A DNA stretch of 64,000 nucleotides from NCEH01 sp043195125 (lineage in GTDB: Bacteria > Pseudomonadota > Alphaproteobacteria > Rhizobiales > Xanthobacteraceae). The notes below the pieces were generated by a model. That model saw nothing but the letters and a program-made list of their open reading frames with translations. It did not search any database and was not told the DNA's origin. Of the stretch, positions 62,059-64,000 are shown piece after piece. The stretch is taken from the NCBI RefSeq assembly GCF_043195125.1, contig NZ_JBAFWR010000005.1, one strand, 5' to 3'. The position numbers and the translations under genes were made by a program. The stretch's first letter is position 1. The number at the start of each line of letters is the position of its first letter.

Positions 62059-62783
62059 GGCTTCACCGCCCCGATCAGGAATTCATGATTGCCGTCGCCC
62101 CCCGTGATGGGCGAGGGAATGAGGCCCGTGACGCTCCAGCCCAGCGCCTCGACGCTCTCGCGGACGCGCGCGCAGACGGCGGCATGGATGGCGGCATCGC
62201 GCACGATGCCCTTGCGCACATGGGCCGGGCCGGCCTCGAACTGCGGCTTCACCAGCGCCGCGAGGCGCGCACCGGGCGCGGCCAAGGCGAGCGCCGCCGG
62301 CAGCACCAAGGCGAGCGAGATGAAGCTGACGTCGATGACGACGAGATCGACCGGCTCGGGCACCTTTTCGCGGTCCAGGCTGCGCGCGTCGGTGCCTTCC
62401 AGCAGCACCACGTCGGGATGGCCGCGCAGGCGGGCGTGGAACTGATCGTGCCCCACGTCCACCGCATAGACGCGCCGTGCCCCCCGCCGCAGCAGCACGT
62501 CGGTGAAGCCTCCGGTGGAGGCGCCGACATCCAGCGCCACGCGCCCGGCGGGGTCGATGGCGAAGGCGTCCAGCGCGGCCTCGAGCTTCAGCCCGCCGCG
62601 CGAGACGAAGGGGTGAATGTCTTGCGCCTCGATGGCCGCGTCCTCGGCCACCTCGTCGGAAGGCTTGGCGACCTGCTTGCCGTCGGCATGCACCTGCCCC
62701 GCCAGGATGGCGGCCTGCGCGCGCGCCCGGCTGTCGAACAGGCCGCGCGCCACCAGAAGCTTGTCGATGCGCTGCCGCGCCAT
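62055..62783 (-). CDS. tlyA: TlyA family rRNA 2'-O-methyltransferase
   Basis: The 242-residue protein has an N-terminal S4 RNA-binding domain (RQRIDKLLVARGLFDSRARA) and an FtsJ-like methyltransferase domain (VALDVGASTGGFTDVLL, DLVVIDVSFISL). TlyA adds 2'-O-methyl groups to cytidines in rRNA; hemolysin naming is historical. Coupled to the following methyltransferase gene. Confidence 0.9.
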   Translation of the reverse strand: MARQRIDKLLVARGLFDSRARAQAAILAGQVHADGKQVAKPSDEVAEDAAIEAQDIHPFVSRGGLKLEAALDAFAIDPAGRVALDVGASTGGFTDVLLRRGARRVYAVDVGHDQFHARLRGHPDVVLLEGTDARSLDREKVPEPVDLVVIDVSFISLALVLPAALALAAPGARLAALVKPQFEAGPAHVRKGIVRDAAIHAAVCARVRESVEALGWSVTGLIPSPITGGDGNHEFLIGAVKP

Positions 62784-62951
62784 GAACCACATCCGCGTTA
62801 AGGGAACCGCATTCGCGTTAAGCCAGCCGTGCAAATCTGATCGCGCGCGGCCGGCCGGTCGTGATATGCGATGGCTGGGGGAGAGGCAAACGGCAAGCGA
62901 CGGAGCAGGCGGCCTTCAAGAGGACGCGCCGGCTGCCTGATGGGAGAATGT

Positions 62952-63521
62952 ATGCGTATCGCCCTCGCAGCCCTGTGCGCCCTGGCGCTTGTCGCGCTGC
63001 CCCTCGCGGCTGGCGGCGCCAAAGCCAATACCTCCAAGACCGGCACCACGAAGACCGGCACAACCAAGACCGGCACAACCAAATCCACCGCGTCCAAGAC
63101 CCAGGCGCCCGCGGATACGCGCGTGTGGAGCCTGGTGCGGGGCGACGGCACCTATGTGCTGCGCTTCGGGCAGCCCCGCGCCACCGATCCGGTGTTCGCC
63201 GCCACATGCCAGCCCTCGGCGCAATTGCTTCAGATCGCCCTGGAAGTGAATTCCACCAAGATCCGCTCCGGCGACGGGGTCGCGCTGTCACTCTCCAGCG
63301 GCAAGCGCCATCTTGAGCTTGCGGCGAGCGCTTTTCTCGGCTCCAGCGACGGCCTGCTGGTGGTGGAGGCGGCGGTGACCCTGGAACCGCGCGTGTTCGA
63401 CATCTTCCGCGACGGGGACACCCTGACCATCCGCCTCGCCGGGCAGACACAGACCCTGCCGTTCGCCGGCGCTCGTGCCCGCCTGCAGGATTTCGAGCGC
63501 GCTTGCCTGGCATCCAGGTAA
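62952..63521 (+). CDS. Secreted hypothetical protein with Thr/Lys repeats
   Basis: The 189-residue precursor starts M-R-I-A-L-A-A-L-C-A-L with a signal peptide, then T-K-T-G-T repeats encoded by three 15-bp units (63036-63080). The C-terminal ~130 residues form an unrecognised beta-rich domain with two Cys. GGGAGAA lies just before the ATG. Confidence 0.75.
   Translation: MRIALAALCALALVALPLAAGGAKANTSKTGTTKTGTTKTGTTKSTASKTQAPADTRVWSLVRGDGTYVLRFGQPRATDPVFAATCQPSAQLLQIALEVNSTKIRSGDGVALSLSSGKRHLELAASAFLGSSDGLLVVEAAVTLEPRVFDIFRDGDTLTIRLAGQTQTLPFAGARARLQDFERACLASR
63036..63080 (+). repeat. Three tandem 15-bp repeats in a coding region
   Basis: The unit AAGACCGGCACAACC occurs twice exactly (63051, 63066) and once with two changes (63036). 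It encodes K-T-G-T-T. Confidence 0.9.
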
Positions 63522-63623
63522 TATATAACCGATATTCACCACGCTGACATAGGGGCAGCCCGCCCGGCTTCCCCTTTTCTGACGGCTGGTTATGATCCCG
63601 CGCCATTTTGTGAGGAATTGAGC

Positions 63624-64000
63624 ATGTATCGTAAGGTCCTCGCGCTCGCGCTTCTCGCCGCCTCCGCGATGCCCGCGGCAGCCCAGGTGAAGATGCAGTG
63701 GGCCAGCAGCAACAGCGATACCGGGGCGACCCTGACCTTCGGCGTGCCGGAGACGGACGAGTCGATCGTCAGCTTCACCTGCGACAAGGGCAAGGACATG
63801 GTCCTGGTCAGCTCCTACATCGGCTCCAAGGGGCTGAAGGCGGAGGAAGCGGCCCACATTCTGCTGACCGCCGGCAAGGTGAAGAAGGATCTTGTCGGCC
63901 GCGCGGTCGCCAATGAGGAAAGCGGCGCGGTGGATGTGGAAGCCGGCGCCAAGATGGCCGATCTGAAGGCCCTGCTCGCCAGCGGCAAGCTACTGGTGGT
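63624..64000 (+). CDS. Secreted hypothetical protein (3' partial)
   Basis: The frame starts M-Y-R-K-V-L-A-L-A-L-L-A with a signal peptide (cut near A-A-A-Q) and is still open at the right edge after 125 codons. GAGGAA lies 9 bases before the ATG. The visible part is TFGVPETDESIVSFTCDKGK and later KMADLKALLASGKL; no family is recognised. Confidence 0.7.
   Translation, partial: MYRKVLALALLAASAMPAAAQVKMQWASSNSDTGATLTFGVPETDESIVSFTCDKGKDMVLVSSYIGSKGLKAEEAAHILLTAGKVKKDLVGRAVANEESGAVDVEAGAKMADLKALLASGKLLV

Overview
The window is high-GC alphaproteobacterial chromosome. Evidence for the order Hyphomicrobiales (Rhizobiales) includes a UrtABCDE-urease block, a TMAO/dimethylamine demethylation operon, EgtB/EgtD, many GTG/TTG starts and ATGA overlaps, and Rhizobiales-type small secreted proteins. 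A family such as Xanthobacteraceae or Hyphomicrobiaceae is plausible, but the genus cannot be named. A perfect parS site near 60.7 kb suggests the right end lies in the origin-proximal domain. No rRNA, CRISPR array, integrase or complete insertion sequence was seen.

Layout. 0-5.5 kb: 3' part of a large autotransporter, a universal stress protein, a YXWXGXW-repeat protein and a DUF1269 protein. 5.8-11 kb: a Nudix hydrolase with a long histone-H1-like tail, the ergothioneine pair egtB-egtD and an MFS transporter. 11-20 kb: a minus-strand methylated-amine operon (acyl-CoA-dehydrogenase-fold protein, flavin reductase, TMAO demethylase Tdm, then the three parts of the heme-dependent dimethylamine monooxygenase), with a divergent GcvT-like gene and three copies of a REP-like element. 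20-30.5 kb: a lipoprotein hydrolase, a dienelactone hydrolase, then a CopC/CopD/NTF2 // DUF305/beta-propeller/ECF sigma/anti-sigma module flanked by two copies of the dienelactone hydrolase 5' end, followed by an AT-richer islet carrying a Fic protein. 30.5-35.4 kb: epmA/efp, a receiver-only response regulator and a CIO-type cytochrome bd oxidase.

35.4-46.5 kb is one minus-strand block for urea uptake and hydrolysis: urtABCDE, ureD, fused ureAB, ureC, ureE, ureF, ureG. A consensus sigma-54 promoter precedes urtA. 46.5-52.7 kb: a 25-residue membrane peptide, beta-carbonic anhydrase, MgtE, a Nif11-like peptide divergent from a membrane protein with a permuted papain-like domain, and an MFS exporter. 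52.7-64 kb: tRNA-Pro(CGG), fabI, tandem secreted paralogs, a histidine phosphatase, a CNNM/CorC protein, aroC, ribB fused to a helix-turn-helix, a DUF1194 protein, parS, two RNA methyltransferases and two secreted proteins, the last cut by the window edge.

Best leads for something undescribed: (a) the two-component flavoprotein heading the Tdm/Dmm operon, whose dehydrogenase-fold subunit lacks the usual catalytic Glu and could be an amine N-oxygenase that supplies Tdm; (b) the ECF module with near-identical divergent promoters (GGAATAA-N15-GTC) inside a duplicated-fragment frame; (c) the Nif11 peptide / membrane cysteine-peptidase-like / MFS neighbourhood; (d) the HTH-RibB fusion with an AT-rich candidate operator directly upstream.
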